Numbered from the stretch's first letter, positions 35,793 to 44,264 are shown. The stretch: 64,000 bases of DNA from Microtetraspora sp. NBRC 13810 (GCF_030268685.1 NZ_BSRQ01000002.1:372001-436000), one strand, 5' to 3'. The notes: generated by a model from the sequence alone, not told the origin. Numbers and translations are program-made.

Positions 35793-37226
35793 GTGATGAC
35801 CGACCTGCGCAACCGGGGCGTGCGTGACATCCTCATCGCCTGCACCGACGGCCTGGCAGGTTTCGAAGACGCCATCCACCACGCCTTCCCGCACACGCGC
35901 GGCACCCTCACCTCGCAGACTAAGGACGGGGCTACCCGCAACCTGGCTTTTGATGCTTTCGACCAACTCATCACCGATGATGACACAACATACAGATACG
36001 ACGGCCTAGGACGCATGACCACGCGGACTAAGGATGTTAGCCAGCAGAATTTCTACTACACCGGCCTGAGTAATGACATCGCCGCGATCACCGATGGCTC
36101 CAACACCCTTCAGGCCAAGTACAGTCGCGACCCATTCGGAGATATCCTTGGGCTTCAGGAAGGTGCTACACCCGGTGGAGCACTGACCGACTTGCACGGC
36201 GACCTTGTTGCCACCTTCTCCGCGAATGCCCTGACCGGCTCGACTGCTTACGACCCCTTCGGTCAGGCTACCTCCTCTGGCTTACCGCGTGCCCTCGGCT
36301 ACCAAAGCGAGTACACCGATCCCCACACCGGCAGCGTTAACATGCACTCTCGCTGGTACCAACCCGGTAGTGGAAGGTTTTCTTCCCGAGATACCGTCAC
36401 CATTGCCCCCTTTCCCTCTGTCCAGGGCAACCGATATACCTATGCCAACGCCTCTCCTCTCACTGGAACTGACCATAACGGTCATGAGACGATGAACGTC
36501 ATCGATTACGGTTCCAATCCTGGCGGTTTCCCGTGCAACTATTACTGCCAAAACGCGCCCGACACTCCTACGCAAGCGACGCAGATTGCAGACTTGCGCC
36601 CTTCGGATGGCTCTACCCCTTGGGATCTCCTCGATATTCGAGACTGGACTGCAAAAGAAGCAGGCAAGCTGCCTAACGGCTATGATATACCCCCCGGCAT
36701 GACGGCCCGAGAATTTTGGCTCCAAGAAACCGATGTCCGAGTTCGATTCATGATCGGGTACGAACACACTAGGGAGTCTATGACAAAAGAGGAATTTTCT
36801 GCACTTGGCGAGGGAGACTGGCGTACCGCCTGGATTGGCTCTATAGACCCCTGTTCTTTAGGGTGCGGCGGCGGTGGCGTCCCAAAGCTTAAAAGTTATG
36901 GAACTTGCAAAGTGGGCTTATATAAGACGAGGTGTGAAATCTATCTAACGTCGGACGATGCGGCCGATCTGGCCGACAAGCTAACCGTCTACGCTGCAAT
37001 GTCCGGCGCATGCGCTGGTGTCGCCGGCATAACTCCCGGCCCTCTTGCTAAAGGTATTGCGCTGGCATGTACTGGGGCGGCGGCCCGCTTCACCATTGAC
37101 GTTGTAAATATATCTGCTGCTAATCGTAAAAGCGGGGGGGATGGTGTACGTCTAACGTGTGACAATTACAATATACCCTTGATGGAGGATAAGTGTAATG
37201 CTCGTCCAGCGGAGCTGGATGCATAA
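35793..37226 (+). CDS. Orphan RHS tip fused in frame to IS256 sequence
   Basis: 477 codons. The first 35 or so are IS256 transposase (MTDLRNRGVRDILIACTDGL). From about 35896 the frame is RHS: LTSQTKDG, DAFDQLI, then the core GYQSEYTDPHTGSVNMHSRW and GHETMNVIDYG, closely parallel to the main RHS gene at 30450-31100. After the core the tip differs and includes CSLGCGGGG and a hydrophobic Gly/Ala-rich segment (SGACAGVAGITPGPLAKGIA). This is the usual form of a displaced RHS tip, silent unless recombined with the full gene. No start codon or secretion signal of its own is evident. Confidence 0.75.
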   Translation: MMTDLRNRGVRDILIACTDGLAGFEDAIHHAFPHTRGTLTSQTKDGATRNLAFDAFDQLITDDDTTYRYDGLGRMTTRTKDVSQQNFYYTGLSNDIAAITDGSNTLQAKYSRDPFGDILGLQEGATPGGALTDLHGDLVATFSANALTGSTAYDPFGQATSSGLPRALGYQSEYTDPHTGSVNMHSRWYQPGSGRFSSRDTVTIAPFPSVQGNRYTYANASPLTGTDHNGHETMNVIDYGSNPGGFPCNYYCQNAPDTPTQATQIADLRPSDGSTPWDLLDIRDWTAKEAGKLPNGYDIPPGMTAREFWLQETDVRVRFMIGYEHTRESMTKEEFSALGEGDWRTAWIGSIDPCSLGCGGGGVPKLKSYGTCKVGLYKTRCEIYLTSDDAADLADKLTVYAAMSGACAGVAGITPGPLAKGIALACTGAAARFTIDVVNISAANRKSGGDGVRLTCDNYNIPLMEDKCNARPAELDA

Positions 37227-37310
37227 CGACGGCCGTAACTCATCGGGAATTCTATGTGTGATATAAAGTTCGCGCCGCAGGCGACCTGAGTGAATGGAAA
37301 GATAACAGTC

Positions 37311-37520
37311 ATGCGGAAAGTTGCTACGTGGAGCCTGGTAATCATTGGCGTAGCAATAATGGTAGCCGGACTAGTCGTCAGAAGCGGCGCGCAAGATCTG
37401 GAGCGCCTCACCTGGGGGCAGCAGATAACGGCGATTGGTATAGCCGTCTGGGCTGTAGCGCCAGTAGTTCATCTGCTTTTTCGATGGATCGAAAAATTTC
37501 GAAATGGAGACTCCTCTTAG
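37311..37520 (+). CDS. Small two-span membrane protein, candidate immunity protein for the orphan tip
   Basis: 69 residues from ATG 37311 (GGAAAG about 9 bases upstream; GTG 37290 is an in-frame alternative). Two membrane helices: about residues 6-25 (SLVIIGVAIMVAGLVV) and 40-58 (ITAIGIAVWAVAPVVHLLF). It follows the orphan RHS tip by 84 bases, the place normally held by the immunity gene. A membrane immunity protein would suit a tip with a hydrophobic segment. This role is inferred from position and topology only. Confidence 0.5.
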   Translation: MRKVATWSLVIIGVAIMVAGLVVRSGAQDLERLTWGQQITAIGIAVWAVAPVVHLLFRWIEKFRNGDSS

Positions 37521-37796
37521 CTGAAGTCGAATTCAGATATAGCGCCGCCGATGCGGCCTCCTTCGGAAAATCAAAAGACCTTCTTTTCCGAAGGAGGCCG
37601 TGGAGTAGGCGACAGTGCACCCTACAGCTCAAGGTTTGTCATAGAATACCCAGTATTTCTGAAGGGAGCTATTCAGGTGCAGGTATAGACACTCACACGA
37701 CTTGTTCGGTCCGGCCTGCGTCGGGGATCGTGCAGCGCGATGGTAATGGGCTCCTGGCGACTAGATGCTTGAGTCCAAGGGATATGTAGGTCACGT

Positions 37797-38174
37797 TCAG
37801 TTGTCGTAGGCGATCAGTGATCGCTTGATCGGCTCACCCGATCTGTCGTTGTGCCATATAACCGCCGTCAGCGCCAAGACCCGGATCAGCACTCGGGCGA
37901 TGACGCGGGCAGGGGTACGATCGCCGTGACGCTCCGGGTCAAGCTGTCCTTTGAAAGTCTGAATGATCAACTCGATGATCTGCCGCAACGGTTTGATCAA
38001 AGACGCCCCGGCCCGCTCGGGCTCACCTTTGCGGGCCGGGCGCAGCAACCACAGACCACGTCCGGACAACTCGACCTCGAAACGCTGGCCGTAATAGTTA
38101 CGATCATCGATGTCGTCTTGAACCGCCCCGGCATCGGTGGAGACTTTGATGTTCCCCGGCTTTCGTGGAGTCAC
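37797..38174 (-). pseudogene. IS982-type transposase, C-terminal fragment
   Basis: 125 codons. NYYGQRFEVELSGRGLWLLR, then PARKGEPE, IKPLRQIIELIIQTFKGQLD and RHGDRTPARVIARVL match the end of IS982-family transposases. The first half, with two catalytic acids, is missing. The 276 bases before it (37521-37796) show no gene. Confidence 0.75.
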
Positions 38175-38350
38175 TTTGGTTGACTTGCCTCGATCTTTCG
38201 TGATCTTCGTGTGGTCGGTTGAGTGGTTCGGCTGGTATTAAGATGCGTGTCCTGGTCAGCGTTGCGTCCCGGCTGTCGCGCCGGGTGGGCGGGGTTCCAC
38301 GGGCCCGCGGGTTTGTCCTTCCTGGGTTTTGTCGGGTCGGTGGGGGCTGG

Positions 38351-38470
38351 TCAGGGCGCCGGTAGTGTCTGCAAGTGGGTGATCGCGGAGGCGATCAGGG
38401 TGGCCCATTGCCAGCGTTGAGCGAGGCGGAGCCGGAGCCTTCTGCCGCCTTTGACCAGGCGCCTGGCAAC
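38351..38470 (-). pseudogene. Transposase C-terminal fragment, possibly IS1380-like
   Basis: On the minus strand [20 protein letters not shown] then QWATLIASAITHL resembles the basic end of IS1380-type transposases. Only about 39 codons; the rest of the longer frame to 38560 is shadow of the ISAs1 gene. Confidence 0.35.
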
Positions 38471-39296
38471 GGAGAACATGACGCGCCCCGCCCCCACAGG
38501 CACCAGAACACCGCTGCTCGGCCTGGCCGTGGACGGCAAGACCCTGCGTGGCAGCCGCACCGGCGAAGACGTGACCCATCTGCCGGCCGCCGTCCGTCAT
38601 GACAGCCAGATCGTCGTAGCCCAAGCCCAGGTCACCGCCAAGAGCAACGAGATCCCCGCGTTCGCGCCACTACTGGCCACCCTGGACCTGTCCGGAGTGG
38701 TGGTTACCGCCGACGCCCTGCACACCCAGCATGAACACGCCCGCCACATCGTCACCGCAGGCGGCCACTACCTGCTCATCGTCAAGGGCAACCAGCCCAC
38801 CCTGCACCGCCGGTTCAAAGCCCTGCCCTGGCGGGAGGCCATCCTCAACGACCGCACCGACGAGACCGGACACGGCCGCCGCGAGATCCGCCGCCTGAAG
38901 ATCTGCACCGCACGCCGGGGACTGCCCTTCCCACACGCCGCTCAGGCCATCCAGGTCAAACGCCGCCGCACCGATCGCAAGACCGGCAAGATCACGATCG
39001 TCACGATCTACGCAGTCACCAGCCTCCCACCGGGCCGGGTCCCCCACGCGCCGCAGCTCGCCACGCTCATCCGCGGCCACTGGAGCGTGGAGATCTTGCA
39101 TTACATCCGAGACGTGACCTACAGAGAGGACGCCTGCAAGGTGAGAACCGGCGCCGCTCCCCGAATCCTGGCGAGCCTGCGCAACCTGGCCATCGGCCTG
39201 GCCCGCCTGATCGGCTGGACCAACATCGCCGCCGCCACCGACCATTACCGCAGCCACCCCGACGACGGCCTACAGCTACTCGGTCTTACAACATGA
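38451..39296 (+). pseudogene. ISAs1-family transposase lacking its N-terminus
   Basis: 281 codons. [16 protein letters not shown] with the first catalytic Asp, [17 protein letters not shown] with the second, [12 protein letters not shown], and [18 protein letters not shown] with the Glu are all typical of ISAs1/H-repeat transposases. Full members have about 370-400 residues with an N-terminal domain that is replaced here by a fragment of another IS. Third-codon G+C is high, so the loss is fairly recent. Confidence 0.82.
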
Positions 39297-39364
39297 GAAC
39301 GCTGCCCTGGGGTCTGTCCAGTGACCGGCTCTGGCCCGTAATCGGTGGTGGCGTTGAGTGATCT

Positions 39365-39424
39365 TCACTGCAGCAGGATGCGGTGGCGCAATAGGTCGAA
39401 CCCGGCACGGCCGTGCATCCTGAC
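39365..39424 (-). pseudogene. ISL3-type transposase, last 19 codons
   Basis: On the minus strand RMHGRAGFDLLRHRILLQ and a stop matches the conserved end of ISL3 transposases; compare [14 protein letters not shown] in the copy at 33687. A second, nearly erased ISL3 element. Confidence 0.6.
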
Positions 39425-39845
39425 GGGGGCACGCGCCTACCACGGCGCATGCCCCCGTTGCCATCGGTGTGGCATGGCCTCCAGCAAGCTTCTGGAGGGG
39501 CCACCTCTTCGGACCCTGCTCCCTGCCCAGGCGAACGTTACTGGCTGGGAAGGCCGCCACTACACCATCACCACAGCACAAACTGGCGGCCTACCTCCCA
39601 GGCATCACCGCCGGGGCCAACCGCTCGACCCGGCAAGAAACGATCATGGAAAGATTGTCAGAATTTTCGCGGGGGCCTGGTACTGGAGCGCACCGGCGAC
39701 CGGTCCCGCACCCGGCCCAGCTGACCTTTAGTGATCATGAAACGAGCAAGATCACGACAAACGAGCACCCAGCAGCACCCAGAACGCACAAACGACTGTG
39801 GGCATCCCCACCGAAGCGAGAATGCCCACGTCAACCGCATATGGG
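39425..39845. other. Spacer between IS remnants and tRNA-Lys
   Basis: 421 bases without a supported gene. Short frames here show no natural protein sequence. It contains the region just 3' of tRNA-Lys, so it should hold its terminator; no strong hairpin was seen. Confidence 0.4.
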
Positions 39846-39919
39846 TGCGCCGCCAGGGACTCGAACCCCGGACCCGCTGATTAAGAGTCAGCTGCTCTAA
39901 CCAACTGAGCTAGCGGCGC
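39846..39919 (-). tRNA. tRNA-Lys (anticodon CTT)
   Basis: 74 bases on the minus strand. The 5' end GCGCCGC pairs with GCGGCGC at the 3' end, discriminator A at 39846. The D-arm has TAGCTCAGTTGGTTAGAGCA; the anticodon stem GCTGA/TCAGC holds the loop CTCTTAA, giving CTT for Lys codon AAG. The T-arm has GGTTCGAGTCC. CCA is not encoded. The gene is intact although its 3' 42 bases form attR. Confidence 0.95.
39847..39888. repeat. attR: 42-bp repeat inside tRNA-Lys
   Basis: Perfect copy of 18290-18331, from the acceptor end to the anticodon stem of the tRNA. The 5' part of the tRNA (39889-39919) is host sequence, the 3' part was brought in by the element. Confidence 0.92.
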
Positions 39920-40314
39920 TTGCGACGGGTGTAACTCTAGCAGCAGCCGGACCGTGGTCGCACATCCACAAGAGCGCGGGAGCGGGGCGGTGTGTCCTTG
40001 CGAAGATCCATGGGGGCGGGAGAGGAGAGGAAAGGTGGGGGGAAAAGGTTCGGGGCCGGCCAGTCCCCCAACTGTCCGGCCCCGATCTACCGGGACCTGC
40101 CGATATCTCCCCCCAGAGATCGCCGGTCCCGTCGGCAGATGGCGTTCCCCCAACGCATCCGCCTTCGGTAGAAAGTCTTCTGTTGTGCCGGCTTCGGGGC
40201 GATCCTGGCCCCTTGACCTGACTAAACAGTACCGAGGGCAGGGCAATGGGGGCGTCATATGAGGGTTGTTTTTCGGGCTACACCCGGGGTTGACCCGGTA
40301 TGCCCGGCGGGGGG
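39920..40314. other. Spacer between tRNA-Lys and the OsmC gene
   Basis: 395 bases with no gene. A frame on the minus strand (39881-40258) ends in the tRNA and is not a protein. It should hold the tRNA promoter and the OsmC terminator hairpin at 40050-40085. Confidence 0.6.
40050..40085. terminator. Hairpin in the tRNA/OsmC spacer
   Basis: TCGGGGCCGG (40050-40059) pairs perfectly with CCGGCCCCGA (40076-40085), 16-nt loop. It is 230 bases past the stop of the leftward OsmC gene; a terminator role is likely but not certain. Confidence 0.5.
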
Positions 40315-40713
40315 CTACTCGGGGAGGACGACCTTGACCTCGGTGCCCTTCTCCAGGGTGCGGCTGACGGTGCAGTGCCGCTCGTGGACGCGGTGGGCGA
40401 CGGCGCGGAAGACCTCGTCGGCCTTGGCGTCGCCCTCGGGCAGTTCCACGTCGTAGGTGACGGTGACCGGGCCCAGCAGGTTGGACTCGACCTTGTCGGC
40501 CTGCACGGTCATCGCGAGGCGGACGAGACGGTGGCCGCGCTGTGCGGTCAGGGGTTCCACGGTCACGATGTTGCAGCCGCCGACGGCCGCGAGGAGCAGT
40601 TCCACGGGGGTGAAGACGCCCTCCTCGGTCGAGCTCCCCATCCGCACCTCACCACCCCGGTCGTTGCGCGCCACGAAGCCGTCATCGGTACGTTCCACAT
40701 TTACGATCGCCAT
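40315..40713 (-). CDS. OsmC-family peroxidase-like protein
   Basis: 132 residues. OsmC-like proteins reduce organic hydroperoxides or act as thiol-dependent stress proteins. The pattern FTPVELLLAAVGGCNIVTVEPL contains the conserved second Cys of the family; the first Cys is replaced by other residues, and HERHCTVSRTLEKG is the conserved end. With a single canonical Cys it is closer to the YhfA-like subgroup than to true Ohr. Start ATG 40713. Confidence 0.85.
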   Translation of the reverse strand: MAIVNVERTDDGFVARNDRGGEVRMGSSTEEGVFTPVELLLAAVGGCNIVTVEPLTAQRGHRLVRLAMTVQADKVESNLLGPVTVTYDVELPEGDAKADEVFRAVAHRVHERHCTVSRTLEKGTEVKVVLPE

Positions 40714-40750
40714 ACCCGCAGCCTACTGACCACCCTGGCATTCGGACGCG

Positions 40751-41899
40751 TCAGGCGAAAGCGGGCAGGGTCAGCCGGATGAGGGTGCCGCCGCCGGGGG
40801 CGGGATGGGCGGTGACCTGGCCGCCGTGGCTGTCCACGATCTGGCGGACGATCGCGAGGCCGAGCCCGGAGCCGGGCAGGGAGCGGGCGTCGCGGGCACG
40901 GTAGAAGCGGTCGAAGACGTGCGGCAGGTCCTCGGCGGCGATGCCGGGGCCGTGGTCGCGCACGGTCAGCACGCCGCCGCGGAGCCGTACCTGGACCTCG
41001 GTGCCGTCGGGGCCGTATTTGCCGGCGTTGTCCAGCAGGTTGGCGACGGCGCGGGACAGGCGTTGCTCGACGCCGCGCACGACGGTGGGTTCGAGGTCGT
41101 GCCGGAAGCGGATGGCGGGCCAGTAGGCGGCCGAGCGTTCGACCTCGTGGCCGACCAGCTCGTCGAGGCGCACGTCCTCGACCAGGGCCACCGGCTCCTC
41201 GTCCCTGGCGAGTTCCACCACGTCGGAGACCAGCGCGGTCAGCTCCTCGAAGCCGGAGACGACGGCCTGGCCGATCTCCCTGCGGTCGTCCTCGCCCAGG
41301 CGGTCGGCGCGCAGCAGCAGTTCCACGTTGGTGCGCAGGGCGGTCAGCGGCGTGCGCAGCTCGTGGGAGGCGTCGGCGACGAGGCGGCGCTGGGCGTCGG
41401 CGGAACGTTCGAGGGCGTCCAGCATGGTGTTGAAGCTGCGTGCCAGGCTGCCCAGTTCGTCGTCCCCGGTGTGCAGGCCGACCCGCAGCTTGAGGTCGCG
41501 GGTCTCGGCGACGTGCTCGGCGGCCCTGGTGAGGTCGGCGACCGGGCGCAACGCCGTACGGGCGGCGGGCCAGGCGAAGAGGGCGGCGAGGACCAGGCCG
41601 CCCAGCGAGACGGCGACGAACGGCCAGCCCAGCGAGGTCTGCATGGCCGCGACCCGGTCGAGCAGGCCGGTCGGCGGCGGCTCCTGGCCCTGGTAGCCGC
41701 CGAAGGTGTCCTCGACCCGGTTGCACGCGACGAAGTACGCCAGGGTCATCACCGCGATCACGCTGAGCGCCGCCGCCACCCCGGCCGCCAGCGCGAGCCG
41801 TACCCGCAGCCGCAACCGGACCCGCCACCCGAACCCGGCGCCGCCGGAACGCGCGCCCCCGGCGACGGCCGCCGCGCCGCCCGCGGTCGCGCCCGTCAC
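40751..41899 (-). CDS. MprB-like sensor histidine kinase
   Basis: 382 residues from GTG 41899, overlapping the regulator TGA (GTGA). Two membrane spans (about residues 31-56 and 93-113) flank a short outer loop; HAMP follows, then HisKA with DASHELRTPLTALRT (phospho-His), N-box RAVANLLDNAGKYG, G1 VRDHGPGI, G2 GSGLGLAIV. Signals at the membrane and phosphorylates the OmpR-type partner upstream. The short sensor loop and gene order are like MprAB, an envelope-stress system. Confidence 0.94.
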   Translation of the reverse strand: MTGATAGGAAAVAGGARSGGAGFGWRVRLRLRVRLALAAGVAAALSVIAVMTLAYFVACNRVEDTFGGYQGQEPPPTGLLDRVAAMQTSLGWPFVAVSLGGLVLAALFAWPAARTALRPVADLTRAAEHVAETRDLKLRVGLHTGDDELGSLARSFNTMLDALERSADAQRRLVADASHELRTPLTALRTNVELLLRADRLGEDDRREIGQAVVSGFEELTALVSDVVELARDEEPVALVEDVRLDELVGHEVERSAAYWPAIRFRHDLEPTVVRGVEQRLSRAVANLLDNAGKYGPDGTEVQVRLRGGVLTVRDHGPGIAAEDLPHVFDRFYRARDARSLPGSGLGLAIVRQIVDSHGGQVTAHPAPGGGTLIRLTLPAFA

Positions 41900-42594
41900 G
41901 ACGGGTCCCGCAGCGCGTAGCCGAGCCCGTGCACGGTCTGGATGATCCGCGGCTCGCCGCCCGCCTCGGTCTTGCGGCGCAGGTAGCCGATGTAGACCTC
42001 CAGCGAGTTGGACCCGGGAGCCGACGCGTAGCCCCAGATCCGGTCGAGGATGACCTCCCTCGTCAGCACCTGGCCGCCGTTGCGGATCAGCAGGTCGAGC
42101 AGGGCGTACTCGGTACGGGTCAGGTCGAAGACGCGGTCGCCGCGGACGCCCTGCCGGCCGCGTGGCAGCAGCCGCACGTCGCCGTGGGCGGGCGGGGTGA
42201 CGTCCTCGCCGGGAGGCGTGCGGCGGAGCAGCGCGCGGACCCTGGCGAAGAGCTCCTCCAGGGCGAACGGCTTGATCAGGTAGTCGTCGGCCCCGGCGTC
42301 GAGCCCGGCCACCCGGTCGCGTACGCCGTCCAGCGCGGTGAGCATGAGCACCGGCGTGCCGTCGCCGTTCTCGCGCAGCCGGCGGCAGACCTCGATGCCG
42401 CTCATCCGGGGCATCATCAGGTCGAGCAGCACGAGGTCGGGCCGGTCGGCGGCCACCGCCCCGAGCCCGGCCCTGCCGTCGGCCGCCACCGCGACCCGGT
42501 ATCCGGCGAGGCGCAGCGCGCGGGACAGCGCGTTGCGCAGCTCGGGTTCGTCGTCCACGACGAGGAGCCGGGCGCTGGTGTCGGTCTCGGCCAT
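41896..42594 (-). CDS. OmpR-family response regulator (MprA-like)
   Basis: 232 residues. Receiver domain with DDE at residues 14-16, phospho-Asp in LVLLDLMMPRMSG and Lys in YLIKPFAL; the winged-helix DNA-binding domain has DLTRTEYALLDLLIRNGGQV, then LEVYIGYLRRKTEAGG and VHGLGYALR. It is first in a two-gene unit with the kinase. Confidence 0.95.
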   Translation of the reverse strand: MAETDTSARLLVVDDEPELRNALSRALRLAGYRVAVAADGRAGLGAVAADRPDLVLLDLMMPRMSGIEVCRRLRENGDGTPVLMLTALDGVRDRVAGLDAGADDYLIKPFALEELFARVRALLRRTPPGEDVTPPAHGDVRLLPRGRQGVRGDRVFDLTRTEYALLDLLIRNGGQVLTREVILDRIWGYASAPGSNSLEVYIGYLRRKTEAGGEPRIIQTVHGLGYALRDPS

Positions 42595-42783
42595 GATCCC
42601 CTGTCTTCCGGGCGCGAGGGTTCTCCGGAGGGAGCTTAGGGCGCAGGGCCGGCAAAGCCGCGTAAAACGCTTAGGGGGACATTACGCGGCCCGTGGGATG
42701 CTGGCCGGGATCGTGCGGTCCGGCGCGCGGGTCCGCAACGCCGCCGGTCGGACGCGATGCCCGCGACAGGGAGGGATGGAACG

Positions 42784-43392
42784 ATGGCGTTTCCCGGAGC
42801 CGCCCGTGCCGAGCAGGTGTCAGGCGTTCCCGTCCAGGTGGACATCCGTACGGCGCTGCCGCCTCGCGAGCTGGATCCCGTGCTCGACGACGCCTTCACC
42901 TGGCTGCGCGACACCGGATCGGCCTTCGGCGCGAAGCGCGAGGTCAGGGAGGAGTCGGTGGAGCGCCTGTCCCGCGCCCTCCTCGCCGCCGGCGCGGTGG
43001 ACCACCAGGTGCGCGCGGGGAACGCGGTGCGGGTGCGCGGGTCGGCGACCCCGGGCCGGCGCTGGCGGGTCGAGGTCCGCGACCCGGGCACCGGCCGGGT
43101 GCGCACCGCCGTCTACGCGCACGACCTGGCGATCGCCACGGCGTCCGCCGCGGTGAACGACACGCGGGCGCCCGGCCGGTCGGTGACCGTGGTGGGGCCG
43201 GATCTCGTGATGGCCGGCGCCTACGCCTCCGCGATCTCGGCGCTGGGGCCGACGATGGCCAGGAGGTTCGCCGTGCGGCTCGCCGAGGCGGGGCCGTACG
43301 AGGTGCTGATCGCCGCCCCGGAGCGGCGGCCGGTGAGCACGCCGGGTTTCGCCGCCTACGGCCCGGTGGGGGGCACCCTGCTGGCGGGGTGA
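42784..43392 (+). CDS. ApbE-like protein, shortened
   Basis: About 202 residues from ATG 42784, which has GGGAGG 9 bases upstream; the frame is open to 42757. The start (SGVPVQVDIRTALPP...AFTWLRD) and end (VTVVGPDLVMAGAYASAISA with PYEVLIAAP) match the ends of FAD:protein FMN transferases. The middle, with the conserved FAD-binding segment and GxxKG, is absent or unrecognisable, and normal members have 250-300 residues. Probably catalytically inactive or a decayed paralogue. Oriented away from the MprAB-like pair. Confidence 0.6.
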   Translation: MAFPGAARAEQVSGVPVQVDIRTALPPRELDPVLDDAFTWLRDTGSAFGAKREVREESVERLSRALLAAGAVDHQVRAGNAVRVRGSATPGRRWRVEVRDPGTGRVRTAVYAHDLAIATASAAVNDTRAPGRSVTVVGPDLVMAGAYASAISALGPTMARRFAVRLAEAGPYEVLIAAPERRPVSTPGFAAYGPVGGTLLAG

Positions 43393-43407
43393 CCCCGCAC
43401 CCGGCGG

Positions 43408-43683
43408 TCAGGCGTCGGGATGCCGGTTGAGGTAGTCGATGTAGATCGGCCGCAGCGACTCGCCCAGGCGGCCCTCGCCCGCGGCCACGGCGTCACTGAG
43501 CAGGGCGGAGACCTTGCTCAGGTCGTTGACCGCCTCGTCCTCGTGACCGCTGGCCACCTCCGCGGCCGGGATCACCTTCAGCAGGTCCCACAGGAACCCG
43601 AGGTCCCCGTGCCGCACGGCATAACGGACGGCCCGGTCGTGCAACTCCTTGGCCGGCAGCGACTCCAGTTTCTCCGCTTCCAT
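43408..43683 (-). CDS. Small acidic helical protein of unknown function
   Basis: 91 residues from ATG 43683 (MEAEKLESLPAKELHDRAVR). Mostly helical, soluble, with RHGDLGFLWDLLKVIP in the middle. Convergent with the ApbE-like gene, 15 bases apart. A longer frame to 43800 has no start signal. Family not recognised. Confidence 0.65.
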   Translation of the reverse strand: MEAEKLESLPAKELHDRAVRYAVRHGDLGFLWDLLKVIPAAEVASGHEDEAVNDLSKVSALLSDAVAAGEGRLGESLRPIYIDYLNRHPDA

Positions 43684-43895
43684 CTCATGCCCACCCCCTC
43701 TCTTGCCTTCCCCGTCTCCGTGGTGATCACGCCACGCTACCCAGGGCCCCGCGCGGCTAATCCTCTCCCGGCGTTCACCTGGGAAAGGTCGTGTCCGCAC
43801 GGCGCCGGTCCCGGCGCGCTAGCCTCGAATCACCGGCGCTCCCCGGCCGGCGCGGCTCTATCGCTCGACCGATCGACATGGGAGGATGCCGCAGC

Positions 43896-44264
43896 GTGAA
43901 AATAGTCGTCAAAATCCTCATCGTGGCCGCCGCACTCTGGGTGGCGACACAGTTCGTCGCCGGGATCACCGTCTCCGGCAACACCACGACGAGGAACGTC
44001 CTCACCCTTCTCGCCGTCGCCCTCATCTTCGGCCTCGTCAACGCCGTGCTCAAGCCGATCATCCACACCATCGGCTGCGCGTTCTACGTGCTCACCCTGG
44101 GCCTCTTCGCACTGATCGTGAACGCCGCGCTGCTGCTGCTGACGAGCTGGATTGCCGAGCAACTGCACCTCCCCTTCCACGTGGACGGCTTCTGGGCCGC
44201 GTTGTGGGGGGCGCTGATCGTGGGCGTCGTGAGCTGGATCCTCGACCTGATCATCCCCGATTGA
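43896..44264 (+). CDS. Holin-family (phage_holin_4_2) membrane protein
   Basis: 122 residues from GTG 43896, with GGAGGA upstream. Four membrane helices and the family's LIFGLVNAVLKPIIHTIG, then LTLGLFALIVNAALLLLTSW. Chromosomal members are common in bacteria and not tied to phage; role unknown. It ends 16 bases before the lyase gene. Confidence 0.88.
   Translation: MKIVVKILIVAAALWVATQFVAGITVSGNTTTRNVLTLLAVALIFGLVNAVLKPIIHTIGCAFYVLTLGLFALIVNAALLLLTSWIAEQLHLPFHVDGFWAALWGALIVGVVSWILDLIIPD

Larger units (their letters stand above)
33060..35892 (+). pseudogene. IS256-family (mutator-type) transposase, split by ISL3 and frameshifted
   Basis: The N-terminal part is 33060-33620 (LRDLLGDQVLDLLLE, then LGYGKHEVAG and DMIISLYSHGMSVRDIQHHL). 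After the inserted ISL3 copy it resumes at 35534 (EAISNITDAVLEKV, VVFLDAIVVKVRDN with a catalytic Asp, then DILIACTDGLAGF with the second Asp). Joining bases 33620 and 35534 restores ELSHEAISN exactly. The second part has two frame breaks (near 35610 and 35760). It then runs into RHS sequence at about 35896, so the C-terminal third is missing. Confidence 0.85.
18290..39888. mobile_element. Degenerate integrative element in tRNA-Lys(CTT), about 21.6 kb
   Basis: Bounded by the 42-bp direct repeats at 18290-18331 and 39847-39888. Contents: a CcbP-like pair, two Cys-rich unknowns, a toxin-antitoxin pair, an integrase N-terminal stump (23311), an RHS toxin locus, and at least six kinds of IS sequence. 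No intact integrase, replication or transfer gene is visible, so it is probably immobile. The right end leaves the tRNA gene whole. Confidence 0.8.

Noticed and set aside
39881-40258. A 125-codon frame on the minus strand over the tRNA-Lys region
   Set aside because: It ends inside the tRNA gene (the LAQLVRAADS-type peptide is a known tRNA artefact) and has no natural protein features.
40751-42655. 634-codon fusion of regulator and kinase
   Set aside because: The frame crosses the regulator gene out of frame; the true kinase begins at GTG 41899, overlapping the regulator stop.
43791-43895. 35-codon extension of the holin-family gene
   Set aside because: GTG 43896 has a ribosome-binding site and starts directly with the first membrane helix; the extension is Arg-rich spacer.
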